Shown here piece after piece: positions 55,746 to 63,981 of a stretch of 64,000 bases of DNA (within the stretch, counting starts at the first letter, position 1; each line of letters opens with the position of its first letter). The stretch spans positions 868,001 to 932,000 of the forward strand of contig NZ_JABBFX010000003.1 of the NCBI RefSeq assembly GCF_012927085.1, read 5' to 3'. Source of the stretch: Ramlibacter agri (GTDB lineage Bacteria; Pseudomonadota; Gammaproteobacteria; Burkholderiales; Burkholderiaceae_C). The translations under genes and the position numbers were made by a program. The notes under the pieces were generated by a model. That model had not been told where the DNA came from, searched no databases, and was given only the letters and a program-made list of their open reading frames with translations.

Positions 55746-56492
55746 ATGCGACTGAAGGGCAAGACGGCACTGGTCACGGCGGCCGGCCAGGGCATCGGCC
55801 GCGCGAGCGCGCTGGCGCTCGCGGCCGAAGGCGCCGAGGTCTGGGCCACCGACGTCAACCCGCGGCTGCTCGATAGCTACGAGGGCGTGGCCGGCGTGCG
55901 CTGCGTGCAGCTGGACGTGCTGGACAAGCCGTCCATCGCGCGCGTGATCCAGTCCATGCCGAAGCTGGACGTCCTGTTCAATTGCGCCGGCTTCGTCCAC
56001 AACGGCACGGTGCTGCAGGCGACCGACGAGGAGTGGAACTTCGCGCTGAACCTGAACGTGCGGGCGCAGTTCTGGGCGATCCAGGCGGCGCTGCCGCGGA
56101 TGCTGCAGAACGACGACGGCCAGGGCCGCGGCAGCATCATCAACATGGCCAGCGTGTGCAGCAGCATCAAGGGCCTGCCCAACCGCTTCATCTACGGCAC
56201 CACCAAGGCGGCGGTCATCGGCCTCACCAAGAGCGTGGCGGCCGACTACGTGGCGCATGGCATCCGCTGCAATGCGATCTGCCCGGGCACGGTCGACACG
56301 CCTTCGCTGGCGGACCGCATCAACGCCAATGCGGACCCCGTCGCCGCGCGCCAGGCCTTCGTCGCGCGCCAGCCGATGGGGCGGCTCGCGCGGGCCGAGG
56401 AGATCGCGCCGCTGGTGGTGTTCCTCGCCAGCGACGAATCGGTGTTCGTCACCGGCCAGGCCTACGCCGCCGACGGCGGCATCACGATATGA
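55746..56492 (+). CDS. SDR family oxidoreductase (2-keto-3-deoxy-sugar acid dehydrogenase-like)
   Basis: A 248-residue classical SDR. The NAD-binding site is VTAAGQGIGRASALALA, NCAG is at ~79, and the catalytic Tyr/Lys pair is in YGTTKAAVIGL, with ICPGTVDTPSL after it. The sequence resembles 2-keto-3-deoxy-L-fuconate/rhamnonate 4-dehydrogenases. An AGGAGGA ribosome site lies just upstream of ATG 55746. It overlaps the next SDR gene by 4 bp. Substrate is inferred from the cluster. Confidence 0.85.
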   Translation: MRLKGKTALVTAAGQGIGRASALALAAEGAEVWATDVNPRLLDSYEGVAGVRCVQLDVLDKPSIARVIQSMPKLDVLFNCAGFVHNGTVLQATDEEWNFALNLNVRAQFWAIQAALPRMLQNDDGQGRGSIINMASVCSSIKGLPNRFIYGTTKAAVIGLTKSVAADYVAHGIRCNAICPGTVDTPSLADRINANADPVAARQAFVARQPMGRLARAEEIAPLVVFLASDESVFVTGQAYAADGGITI

Positions 56493-57235
56493 ACCGGCTC
56501 GACTTCGAGGGCCGCCACGCGGTCGTCACCGGCGGCGCCGCCGGGCTCGGCTTCGCCGTTGCGCAGCGCCTGCTGGCCTCGGGCGGCAGCGTGACGCTGT
56601 GGGACCGCGACCTCGCGGCCGGCCGCCATGCCACCGAGCGCCTGGGCGCGGGCAGCGCCTTCGTGCAGGTGGACGTGGCCAACGAGGACTCGGTGCGCGA
56701 GGCGCTCGAGTCGACGCTGCGGCGCTCGCACCGCATCGATGCGCTGGTGAACAGCGCCGGCATCACCGGGCCCAACATGAAGGTGTGGGACTATCCGGTG
56801 GAAGCCTGGCGGGAGGTGCTGGAAGTCAACCTCACCGGCGTCTTCCTCTGCTGCCGCGCGGTGGTGCCGGCGATGCGCAAGGAGGACTACGGGCGCATCG
56901 TCAACATCGCCTCGGTGGCCGGCAAGGAAGGCAACCCGAACGCCAGCGCCTACAGTGCCAGCAAGGCGGCGCTGATCGCGCTGACCAAGTCGCTGGGCAA
57001 GGAGCTGGCCGACGGCGGCGTGCGCGTGAACTGCGTGACGCCGGCGGCCGTGAAGACGGCCATCTTCGACCAGATGTCCGAGGAGCACATCGCATTCATG
57101 CTGGCCAAGATCCCGCTGGGGCGCTTCGGCTTGCCGGAGGAAATCGCGGCGCTGGTCGCCTGGCTCTGTACGGAAGAATGCTCGTTCTCCACGGGCGCGG
57201 TGTTCGACCTCTCGGGCGGCCGCGCGACCTACTGA
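56489..57235 (+). CDS. SDR family oxidoreductase (sugar 1-dehydrogenase-like)
   Basis: A second classical SDR of 248 residues. It has VTGGAAGLGFAVAQRLL, NSAGITGPN, ASVAGKEGNPNASAYSASKAAL with Ser/Tyr/Lys catalytic residues, and PAAVKTAIFDQM. Sequence suits an aldose or 3-hydroxyacyl-type substrate. In L-fucose-like oxidative routes a separate SDR oxidises the free sugar to the lactone, which would be its natural role here. ATGA overlap with the first SDR. Confidence 0.85.
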   Translation: MNRLDFEGRHAVVTGGAAGLGFAVAQRLLASGGSVTLWDRDLAAGRHATERLGAGSAFVQVDVANEDSVREALESTLRRSHRIDALVNSAGITGPNMKVWDYPVEAWREVLEVNLTGVFLCCRAVVPAMRKEDYGRIVNIASVAGKEGNPNASAYSASKAALIALTKSLGKELADGGVRVNCVTPAAVKTAIFDQMSEEHIAFMLAKIPLGRFGLPEEIAALVAWLCTEECSFSTGAVFDLSGGRATY

Positions 57236-57260
57236 CAACTCACCCAAGGAAAACAAGGAA

Positions 57261-58109
57261 ATGAAACTCGTCCGCTACGGCGCCCCCGGCAAGGAAAAGC
57301 CAGGCCTGATCGATGAAGACGGCCGCGTGCGCGACCTGAGCGGCGTCGTGCCCGACCTCGGCCCGCAGCAACTGGGGCAGGTGGGCCTGGCGCGCATCCG
57401 CAAGGCCAACCCGGCCAAGCTGCCGCTGGTGCGTGGCACGCCGCGTTTCGGCTGCCCGGTGAACAACGTCGGCAAGTTCGTCGCCATCGGCCTGAACTTC
57501 GCGGACCATGCCGCCGAATCGGGCGTGGCTATCCCCAAGGAGCCGGTGGTGTTCATGAAGGCCACCAGTTGCATCCAGGGCCCGAATGATCCGGTGATGC
57601 TGCCGCGCGGCTCGGTCAAGACCGACTGGGAAGTGGAGCTGGGCGTGGTGATCGGCACCACGGCGCGCTACGTGCCGATGAACAAGGCGCTGGCGCACGT
57701 GGCTGGCTACGCGATTGTCAACGACGTGAGCGAGCGCGAGTTCCAGCTGGAGCGCGGCCCGCAATGGGACAAGGGCAAGGGCTGCGACACCTTCGGCCCG
57801 ATCGGCCCCTGGCTGGTGACGGCCGACGAGATCGCCAACGTGCAGCGCCTGGATATGTGGCTCGACGTCAACGGCCAGCGCATGCAGACCGGCAACACGC
57901 GCACGATGATCTTCGGCGTGGCGAAGCTGGTGAGCTATGTCAGCCACTTCATGACCTTGCAGCCGGGCGACGTCATCACCACCGGCACGCCGCCCGGCGT
58001 GGGCCTGGGCATGAAGCCGCCGAAATACCTGAAGAAGGGCGACGTGATGACGCTGGGGATCCAGGGCCTGGGCGAGCAGCGGCAGCTGGTGGTGCCGTTC
58101 AAGGCCTAG
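57261..58109 (+). CDS. Fumarylacetoacetate hydrolase-family protein (2,4-diketo-3-deoxy-sugar acid hydrolase-like)
   Basis: A 282-residue FAH-fold enzyme. It has IGLNFADHAAESG, the metal-binding WEVELGVVIG, YAIVNDVSEREFQ, KGCDTFGPIGPWL and ITTGTPPGVGLGM. In non-phosphorylated L-fucose/L-rhamnose routes such enzymes split the 2,4-diketo acid into pyruvate and L-lactate, which fits the nearby L-lactate-type dehydrogenase. The stop shares CTAG with the stop of the convergent lactonase gene. Confidence 0.9.
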   Translation: MKLVRYGAPGKEKPGLIDEDGRVRDLSGVVPDLGPQQLGQVGLARIRKANPAKLPLVRGTPRFGCPVNNVGKFVAIGLNFADHAAESGVAIPKEPVVFMKATSCIQGPNDPVMLPRGSVKTDWEVELGVVIGTTARYVPMNKALAHVAGYAIVNDVSEREFQLERGPQWDKGKGCDTFGPIGPWLVTADEIANVQRLDMWLDVNGQRMQTGNTRTMIFGVAKLVSYVSHFMTLQPGDVITTGTPPGVGLGMKPPKYLKKGDVMTLGIQGLGEQRQLVVPFKA

Positions 58110-58909
58110 TCGTACAAGCGGCAGCCGGCGGCGCGCACCCGCGCCGCCGCGTCTTCCCCCAGCACCCGGATCACCGGCCACAGCAGCGTGTCGTACGCCG
58201 GCAGCGCGTTCGGCGCGAAGCTGGTGTGCGGCCAGTCCGAGCCCCACACCATGTGTTCGCCGAACAGCGTCGCCGCGCGGCGGATCAGCGGATGCAGCGC
58301 GCCATAGGGCCGCTCGGCCTGCAGCCGGTACCAGCCTGAAAGCTTGATCCACGCCCCGGCTTGCGCGAGCTGCGCCAGCGCGGTCCAGGCGCGATCGTCC
58401 GCGGAAGAGGGCGTCAACCCCGCGAGGTGATCGAGCACGAACACCAAGCCGCACTCCGCCTGCAATTGCGCCAACAGCGGCAGTTCGCCCGCCGCCACGT
58501 ACCACTGCACATGCCAGCCGCGCTCGCGCAACAAAGGTGCGAGCTGCATCAGGAGACGCTTCGCATCCTCGCGCGCACTGCCCACCGGCGACACGAGGTT
58601 GAAGCGCACGCCACGCACCCCCGCTGCGTGCGTCGCATCCAGCTGCGCCGCGTCTTCGTCGCCCGCAAGCACGACGACTCCCCGATGCCGCCCCGGCGAC
58701 TGCCGCAACGCGGACAGCAGCAGCGCGTTGTCGGTCCCGTACACGCTCGGCTGCACCAGCACGAGATGGCCGCAACCGTTGGCGGCCGCGAGCGCCTCGA
58801 TCTCCGCGAGCGGACGCGCCACCGGCCGGTAATGCGCGCCCGCAGCGGGCGCGCTGGCGTCGAACACGTGGACGTGGCAGTCCCAGCCTGCCGGAACGGG
58901 CGCGGCCAT
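58106..58909 (-). CDS. COG3618 amidohydrolase (L-fuconolactonase-like)
   Basis: A 267-residue TIM-barrel hydrolase. DCHVHVFD gives the HxH metal motif near the N-terminus, GVRGVRFNLV and VLDHLAGLTP follow, and WGSDWPH supplies the late Asp. The family contains L-fuconolactonase and 2-pyrone-4,6-dicarboxylate hydrolase; the neighbours favour a sugar lactonase. Its start overlaps the stop of the Bug protein gene as TGATG. Confidence 0.85.
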   Translation of the reverse strand: MAAPVPAGWDCHVHVFDASAPAAGAHYRPVARPLAEIEALAAANGCGHLVLVQPSVYGTDNALLLSALRQSPGRHRGVVVLAGDEDAAQLDATHAAGVRGVRFNLVSPVGSAREDAKRLLMQLAPLLRERGWHVQWYVAAGELPLLAQLQAECGLVFVLDHLAGLTPSSADDRAWTALAQLAQAGAWIKLSGWYRLQAERPYGALHPLIRRAATLFGEHMVWGSDWPHTSFAPNALPAYDTLLWPVIRVLGEDAAARVRAAGCRLYD

Positions 58910-59895
58910 CAGCCTGCGCTGATCTTGCGTTCGCGCACGACGCGCGCCCACAGCGCCTGCTGCGCCCGCAGGAATTCGGCCGCCTTCGCCTCGCCGCCCT
59001 CGAAGACCTCGCCGCTCAGGCTGCGCACGCGGCCCAGCACTTCCGGTTCGGCCATCGCCTTGCGGATGGCGGCGGCCAGCTTCGCGCGGATGGCCGGCGG
59101 CGTGCCGGCGGGCGCCAGCACCGGGTTCCACTCCAGCACTTCGTAGCCGGGCACGCCCGCTTCCTCCATCGTCGGCACGTCGGGCAGGGCACGGGCGCGC
59201 CGCACGCTGGTGACGCCCAGCGGCCGCAGCTTGCCGGCCTGGATATGCCCCAAGGAGGACGCGACGTTGGCGAAGAACAGCGGCACCTGGCCGCCCATCA
59301 CGTCGTTCAGCGCGGGGCCGCCGCCCTTGTACGGCACGTGCACGAGGTTGACCTTCGCCTTCTCTTCGAACAGCGCGCCCGCCAGGTGCTGGGCCGATCC
59401 ATTGCCCGAGGATGCATAGGCGATCTGGTTGGGCCTGGCTTTCGCGAGGCGCACGACGTCCTGCACCGTCTTCGCTTCGTACGAAGGCGTGCAGACCAGC
59501 ACGTTGGGGAAGAGGGCGAGGACCGCGAGCGGCGCGAATGCAGTGTTGGTGTCGTAGGGCAGCTTGGCGAACAGCGAGGGATTGACCGCGAACGAGGACG
59601 CATCCAGCAGCAGCTGGCTGCCGTCCGGCGTGGCGCGCGCCACCATGCCGGCGGCGATCTGTCCGCTGCCGCCCGGCCGGTTGTCCACCACCACGGTCTG
59701 GCCCAGCGCGTGCGCCATGGGCTGCGCGATCAGGCGCGCCATCAGGTCGGCGCCGCCGCCGGCGGGGTAGGAACAGATCAAGGTGACGGTGCGGCCGCCG
59801 GCCACCTGGTCCTGCGCGTGGGCCAGCATGGGCGCGGCCAGCGCGGCGCCGGCGGCTCGCAGCAGCGTGCGGCGGGTGGGTGAAGTCGTTTGCAT
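58909..59895 (-). CDS. Tripartite tricarboxylate transporter substrate-binding protein (Bug family)
   Basis: A 328-residue periplasmic binding protein. The signal contains a twin-arginine-like SPTRRTLLRAAGAAL and ends near LAHAQ. The mature protein has VTLICSYPAGGGADLMAR, VVDNRPGGSGQIAAG, YASSGNGSAQHLAG and VHVPYKGGGPALNDV, all Bug hallmarks. No TctA/TctB membrane genes are nearby, as is common for the many Bug proteins of Burkholderiales. It likely delivers a carboxylated substrate of the pathway. Confidence 0.92.
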   Translation of the reverse strand: MQTTSPTRRTLLRAAGAALAAPMLAHAQDQVAGGRTVTLICSYPAGGGADLMARLIAQPMAHALGQTVVVDNRPGGSGQIAAGMVARATPDGSQLLLDASSFAVNPSLFAKLPYDTNTAFAPLAVLALFPNVLVCTPSYEAKTVQDVVRLAKARPNQIAYASSGNGSAQHLAGALFEEKAKVNLVHVPYKGGGPALNDVMGGQVPLFFANVASSLGHIQAGKLRPLGVTSVRRARALPDVPTMEEAGVPGYEVLEWNPVLAPAGTPPAIRAKLAAAIRKAMAEPEVLGRVRSLSGEVFEGGEAKAAEFLRAQQALWARVVRERKISAG

Positions 59896-60078
59896 GTTGT
59901 CTCCTCCTCCTGACGGCGTAGTGGACGGCGTCCGCCGCGGCCCAGGATGCGGGGAAACCCGCGGCAAGCTGCCGCCGCGGGTTGCGGCGGCCGAAAATAT
60001 GAATTCCAGGCCAGGCCTTTACGCGCAGCGCGCCGCGACCTAGAGTCGCGGGCGTTTCAACCGGGGACCGAGTCGAAC

Positions 60079-61260
60079 ATGAATACCAGGAAATTGCTGG
60101 CCCACGCCGTCGCGGCAAGCCTTGCGGCAGCGTCGGCCCTGGCCGCCACGCCCGCAGCAGCGGCGGACCCGATCAAGGTCGGCCTCATCCTGCCCGTCAC
60201 GGGCCCGTTCGCTTACATGGGCCGCCAGGTCGGCGCCGGCGTGCAGTTGTACCTGGCGGAGCATGGCGACACCGTCGCCGGCCGCAAGGTGGAGATCGTG
60301 CTGAAGGACGACGCCGGCGTGCCGGACAACACGCGGCGGCTGGCGCAGGAGCTGGTGATCAACGACAAGGTCGCGGTGCTGGCCGGCTTCGGCCTGACGC
60401 CGCAGGCCTTTGCGGTCGCGCCGATCGCGACGCAGAGCAAGACGCCGATGGTCGTGATGCAGGCGGCGACGTCCTCGGTCACCGAGAAGTCCCCCTACAT
60501 CGTGCGCACCAGCATGACCTTGCCGCAGGTGACTTTCCCGGTCGCCGACTGGGCGGCCGCCAACAAGGTCAAGAAGGTGGTGTCGCTGGTGTCCGACTTC
60601 GCGCCGGGCGTCGATGCCGAGAACACCTTCCGGGACCGCTTCACGGCGAAAGGCGGGCAGGTCATCGAGGCGCTGCGCATGCCGGTGATCACCAACGACT
60701 TCTCGCCTTACCTGCAGCGGGCGCGCGACGCCAACCCGGACGCGCTGTTCGTGTTCCTGCCGGCCGGCGATTCGGCGGCCCTCTTCATGAAGCAGTTCGC
60801 CGAGCGCGGCATGGGCAAGGCCGGGATCAAGCTGCTGGGCCCCGGCGACATCGTGGACGACGACGTGCTCGGGCAGATGGGCGACGTCGCGCTGGGCACG
60901 ATCTCGTCGCACCACTATTCCGCCGCGCATCCTTCGGCGCTGAACAAGCAGTTCGTCGAGGGCATCGCCAAGGCCAACAAGGGCATGCGTCCCAGCTTCA
61001 TGGCCGTGGGCGGCTACGACGGCATGCGCGTCATCATGGAAGGCCTGAAGGCCACCAGCGGCGCCGGCGGCGAGGCCCTGGTCAACGCGATGAAGGGCCA
61101 GCAGTTCGAAAGCCCGCGCGGCCCGGTGCAGATCGACCCGCAGACGCGCGACATCGTCCAGAACGTCTACATCCGCAAGGTCGAACGCGTGGACGGCAAG
61201 CTCTACAACGTGGAGCTGGAGACCGAGAAGGCGGTGAAGGACCCGGGCAAGGCCAGGTAG
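60079..61260 (+). CDS. ABC transporter substrate-binding protein (branched-chain amino acid type)
   Basis: A 393-residue LivK-like periplasmic protein with a Sec signal (LLAHAVAASLAAASALA, cleavage near AAAADP). The mature start is IKVGLILPVTGPFAYMGRQ, then KDDAGVPDNTRRLAQELV and LAGFGLTPQAFAVAP. No transporter membrane genes are adjacent. The ~180-bp gap from the Bug gene separates it from the sugar-acid cluster, so its ligand is open. A strong terminator follows. Confidence 0.9.
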   Translation: MNTRKLLAHAVAASLAAASALAATPAAAADPIKVGLILPVTGPFAYMGRQVGAGVQLYLAEHGDTVAGRKVEIVLKDDAGVPDNTRRLAQELVINDKVAVLAGFGLTPQAFAVAPIATQSKTPMVVMQAATSSVTEKSPYIVRTSMTLPQVTFPVADWAAANKVKKVVSLVSDFAPGVDAENTFRDRFTAKGGQVIEALRMPVITNDFSPYLQRARDANPDALFVFLPAGDSAALFMKQFAERGMGKAGIKLLGPGDIVDDDVLGQMGDVALGTISSHHYSAAHPSALNKQFVEGIAKANKGMRPSFMAVGGYDGMRVIMEGLKATSGAGGEALVNAMKGQQFESPRGPVQIDPQTRDIVQNVYIRKVERVDGKLYNVELETEKAVKDPGKAR

Positions 61261-61293
61261 GTCCGCCCGGCTGCCCGGCAGCACGCCAACCAT

Positions 61294-61320
61294 GGCCCGC
61301 CTCTGGCGGGCCGTTTTCTT
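61294..61320 (+). terminator. Intrinsic terminator after the binding-protein gene
   Basis: A perfect 8-bp GGCCCGCC/GGCGGGCC stem with a TCT loop (61294-61312), followed by GTTTTCTT on the plus strand. It isolates the TetR-acyl-CoA dehydrogenase unit from upstream transcription. Confidence 0.9.
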
Positions 61321-61362
61321 TGGGGCCCCCTTCCCAATCCGCGGGGACTTGGTGCAAAATAG

Positions 61363-61376
61363 AACGACCGTTCGTT
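61363..61376. promoter_or_regulatory. Probable TetR-type operator
   Basis: AACGACCGTTCGTT, an imperfect palindrome (AACGA-4-TCGTT) inside an AT-rich stretch, 24 bp before the TetR gene start. Position and symmetry suit autoregulation by that regulator. Confidence 0.6.
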
Positions 61377-61399
61377 TTATTTTCTCCAAGGCCCTCCCC

Positions 61400-62092
61400 A
61401 TGTCCGTCACCGAACTCGCGCTGAAGCCGGCCCGTGCGCGCCCGGGCAAGGCCTTGCAGAAAGGCCAGCAGACCAAGGCCGCGATCGTCGACGCGGCCCT
61501 CGGCCTGGCCACCCAGATCGGCCTGGAAGGGCTGTCCATCGGCGCGCTGGCCGAAGTGACGCAAATGAGCAAGTCGGGCGTGTTCGCCCATTTCGGCTCG
61601 CGCGAGGAACTGCAGATCTCGGTGATCCGCGAGTACCACAACCGCTTCGAGCAGGAAGTGTTCTACCCCGCGATGCAGGCCGAACGCGGCCTGCCGCGCC
61701 TGCGCTCCATGTTCGCCCAGTGGATGAAGCGCACCTCGGTGGAAATCGACTCCGGCTGCATCTACATCAGCGGCGCCGTCGAATTCGACGACCGCCCCGG
61801 CCCCGTGCGCGACGCACTGGCTTCGTCGGTGCAGACCTGGCACTCGGCGATGACGCGCGCCATCACCCAGGCCAAGGAAGCCGGCCACCTGGACGCCGAT
61901 GTCGATGAAGAACAGATGCTGTTCGAGATCCACGGCCTGATCCTCGCGCTGCACTACGAAGCCCGCTTCCTCAAGACTCCCGGTTCCATCGCCCGCGCCA
62001 ACGCGGGCTTCGAGCACATCCTCCAACGCAACGGCGCCGCGCCCGCCCTTGCTTCCCGCCCCCGATCCACCCGTTCCGCCCGCAAGGAGTAA
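61400..62092 (+). CDS. TetR/AcrR-family transcriptional regulator
   Basis: A 230-residue regulator. After a basic ~25-residue leader the HTH domain reads TKAAIVDAALGLATQIGLEG and MSKSGVFAHFGSREELQISV; the C-terminal domain is of the YsiA/TetR_C type (FAQWMKRTSVEIDSGCIYIS). ATG 61400 is chosen over longer frames that would read through the operator and terminator. It is 6 bp upstream of the acyl-CoA dehydrogenase gene, so it likely controls fatty-acid or related acyl-CoA oxidation and itself. Confidence 0.9.
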   Translation: MSVTELALKPARARPGKALQKGQQTKAAIVDAALGLATQIGLEGLSIGALAEVTQMSKSGVFAHFGSREELQISVIREYHNRFEQEVFYPAMQAERGLPRLRSMFAQWMKRTSVEIDSGCIYISGAVEFDDRPGPVRDALASSVQTWHSAMTRAITQAKEAGHLDADVDEEQMLFEIHGLILALHYEARFLKTPGSIARANAGFEHILQRNGAAPALASRPRSTRSARKE

Positions 62093-62098
62093 AGAAAC

Positions 62099-63895
62099 AT
62101 GCCCAGCTACACCCCGCCCCTGCGCGACATGCAGTTCGTGCTGCACGAAGTTGTCAAGGTCACCGACGAACTGAAGGCCTGCCCCAAGCACGCCGACGTC
62201 GATGTCGACACCGTCAACGCGGTGCTGGAAGAAGCCGGCAAGTTCGCCGCCGAGGTGCTGCAGCCGCTGAACATCCAGGGCGACACCATCGGCTGCAAGC
62301 TGGACCAGGAAACGCACGCGGTCACCACGCCGCCCGGCTTCAAGCAAGCCTATGCCAAGTTCATCGAAGGCGGCTGGCCGGCGCTGAGCTGCGACCCCGA
62401 GTTCGGCGGCCAGGGCCTGCCCTTCGCGCTGAACCAGTGCCTGTACGAGATGCTCAATAGCGCCAACCAGGCCTGGACGATGTACCCCGGCCTGTCGCAT
62501 GGCGCTTACGAAGCGCTGCATGCGCACGGCACGCCGGAGCAGCAGAAGATGTTCCTGCCCAAGCTGGTGAGCGGCGAGTGGACCGGCACGATGTGCCTGA
62601 CCGAAGCCCATTGCGGCACCGACCTGGGCCTGCTGCGCACCAAGGCCGAACCGCAGGCGGACGGCACCTACAGGATCACCGGCAACAAGATCTTCATCAG
62701 CGCCGGCGAGCACGACATGGCGGACAACATCGTCCACCTGGTGCTGGCCCGCCTGCCGGACGCGCCGCAAGGCAGCAAGGGCATCTCGCTGTTCCTGGTG
62801 CCCAAGTTCCATGTCAACGCCGATGGTTCGCTGGGCAAGCGCAACGACATCTTTTGCGCCGGCCTGGAGCACAAGATGGGCATCCACGGCAACGCCACCG
62901 CGCAGCTGGTGCTGGACGGCGCCGTCGGCACGCTGGTGGGCCAGCCGAACAAGGGCCTGCCCGCGATGTTCGTGATGATGAACGCCGCCCGCCTGGGCGT
63001 GGGCAACCAGTCGCTGGGCCTGACCGAAGTGGCGTACCAGAACGCGCTGGCCTACGCCAAGGACCGCATCCAGATGCGGTCCCTCAGCGGCCCGAAAGCC
63101 AAGGACAAGCCGGCCGACCCGATCATCGTGCACCCCGACGTGCGCAAGATGCTGCTGACCGCCAAGGCCTATGCCGAAGGCGGCCGCGCGCTGGCCGTGT
63201 ACTGCACGATGCTCCTGGACAAGGAGCTGTACCACCCCGACGAGAAGGTGCGCAAGGACAGCGAGGAACTGGTCGCGCTGCTGACGCCCGTCGTCAAGGC
63301 CTTCCTCACCGACAACGGCCACACCGCCACCAACGCCTGCATGCAGGTGTTCGGCGGCCACGGCTACATCAAGGAATGGGGGATGGAGCAGTTCGTGCGC
63401 GACAACCGCATCAACATGATCTACGAAGGCACCAACACGGTCCAATCCCTGGACCTGCTGGGGCGCAAGATCCTCGCGAACAACGGCGCCAGCCTGAAGA
63501 AGTTCGGCAAGCTGGTGGCGCAGCTGGTGGAGGAAGAGGGCGTCAACGAGAAGATGGCGGAGTTCATCAACCCCATTGCCTACCTCGGCGACCAGATGAC
63601 CAAGTTCACCACCGAGATCGGCTTCAAGGCCTTCCAGAACCCCGACGAAGTGGGCGGCGCCGCGGTGGACTACCTGCGCGTGCTGGGCCACCTGGTGTTC
63701 GGCTACTTCTGGGCCCGCATGGCGCAAGTGGCGCTGCGCGAGATCGACGCCGGCAACCAGGACCCGTTCTACCTGGGCAAGCTGCAGACGGCGCGCTTCT
63801 ACTTCGCGCGCCTGTTCCCCGAGACGGCGTCGCTGATGCGCACGGCGCGCGCCGGCGTGGCTTCGCTGCTCGACACCGACGCGGCACTGGCATGA
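62099..63895 (+). CDS. Acyl-CoA dehydrogenase, long (~600-residue) type
   Basis: A 598-residue FAD enzyme that introduces the 2,3 double bond in acyl-CoA. The core has MCLTEAHCGTDLGLLRTKAE, ITGNKIFISAGEHDM, HKMGIHGNATAQLVLDGAVG and GGHGYIKEWGMEQFVRDNRI, where YEGTNTVQSLDLLGRK follows. N- and C-terminal extensions (VDVDTVNAVLEEAG; MAQVALREIDAG) match the AcdA/DmdC-like long family that includes methylthiopropanoyl-CoA dehydrogenases. Chain-length preference cannot be read. Presumed target of the TetR regulator just upstream. Confidence 0.93.
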   Translation: MPSYTPPLRDMQFVLHEVVKVTDELKACPKHADVDVDTVNAVLEEAGKFAAEVLQPLNIQGDTIGCKLDQETHAVTTPPGFKQAYAKFIEGGWPALSCDPEFGGQGLPFALNQCLYEMLNSANQAWTMYPGLSHGAYEALHAHGTPEQQKMFLPKLVSGEWTGTMCLTEAHCGTDLGLLRTKAEPQADGTYRITGNKIFISAGEHDMADNIVHLVLARLPDAPQGSKGISLFLVPKFHVNADGSLGKRNDIFCAGLEHKMGIHGNATAQLVLDGAVGTLVGQPNKGLPAMFVMMNAARLGVGNQSLGLTEVAYQNALAYAKDRIQMRSLSGPKAKDKPADPIIVHPDVRKMLLTAKAYAEGGRALAVYCTMLLDKELYHPDEKVRKDSEELVALLTPVVKAFLTDNGHTATNACMQVFGGHGYIKEWGMEQFVRDNRINMIYEGTNTVQSLDLLGRKILANNGASLKKFGKLVAQLVEEEGVNEKMAEFINPIAYLGDQMTKFTTEIGFKAFQNPDEVGGAAVDYLRVLGHLVFGYFWARMAQVALREIDAGNQDPFYLGKLQTARFYFARLFPETASLMRTARAGVASLLDTDAALA

Positions 63896-63900
63896 ACATG

Positions 63901-63981
63901 GCCCACCCCCGAAGCGCCTTCGGCGCCTCCCCCTCAAGGGGGCGCCACCAGTGGCCCGGCAAAGCCGGTTCCACGGTGGCC
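63901..63981. repeat. 81-bp hairpin-rich dispersed repeat, copy 2
   Basis: Same layout and orientation as the copy at 47821-47901, beginning GCCCACCCCCGAAGCGCC, with small differences in the hairpin arms (for example CCAGTGGCCC versus CCAGCGGCCC). It follows the acyl-CoA dehydrogenase stop by 5 bp and runs almost to the window edge. The last 19 bp show nothing identifiable. Confidence 0.85.
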
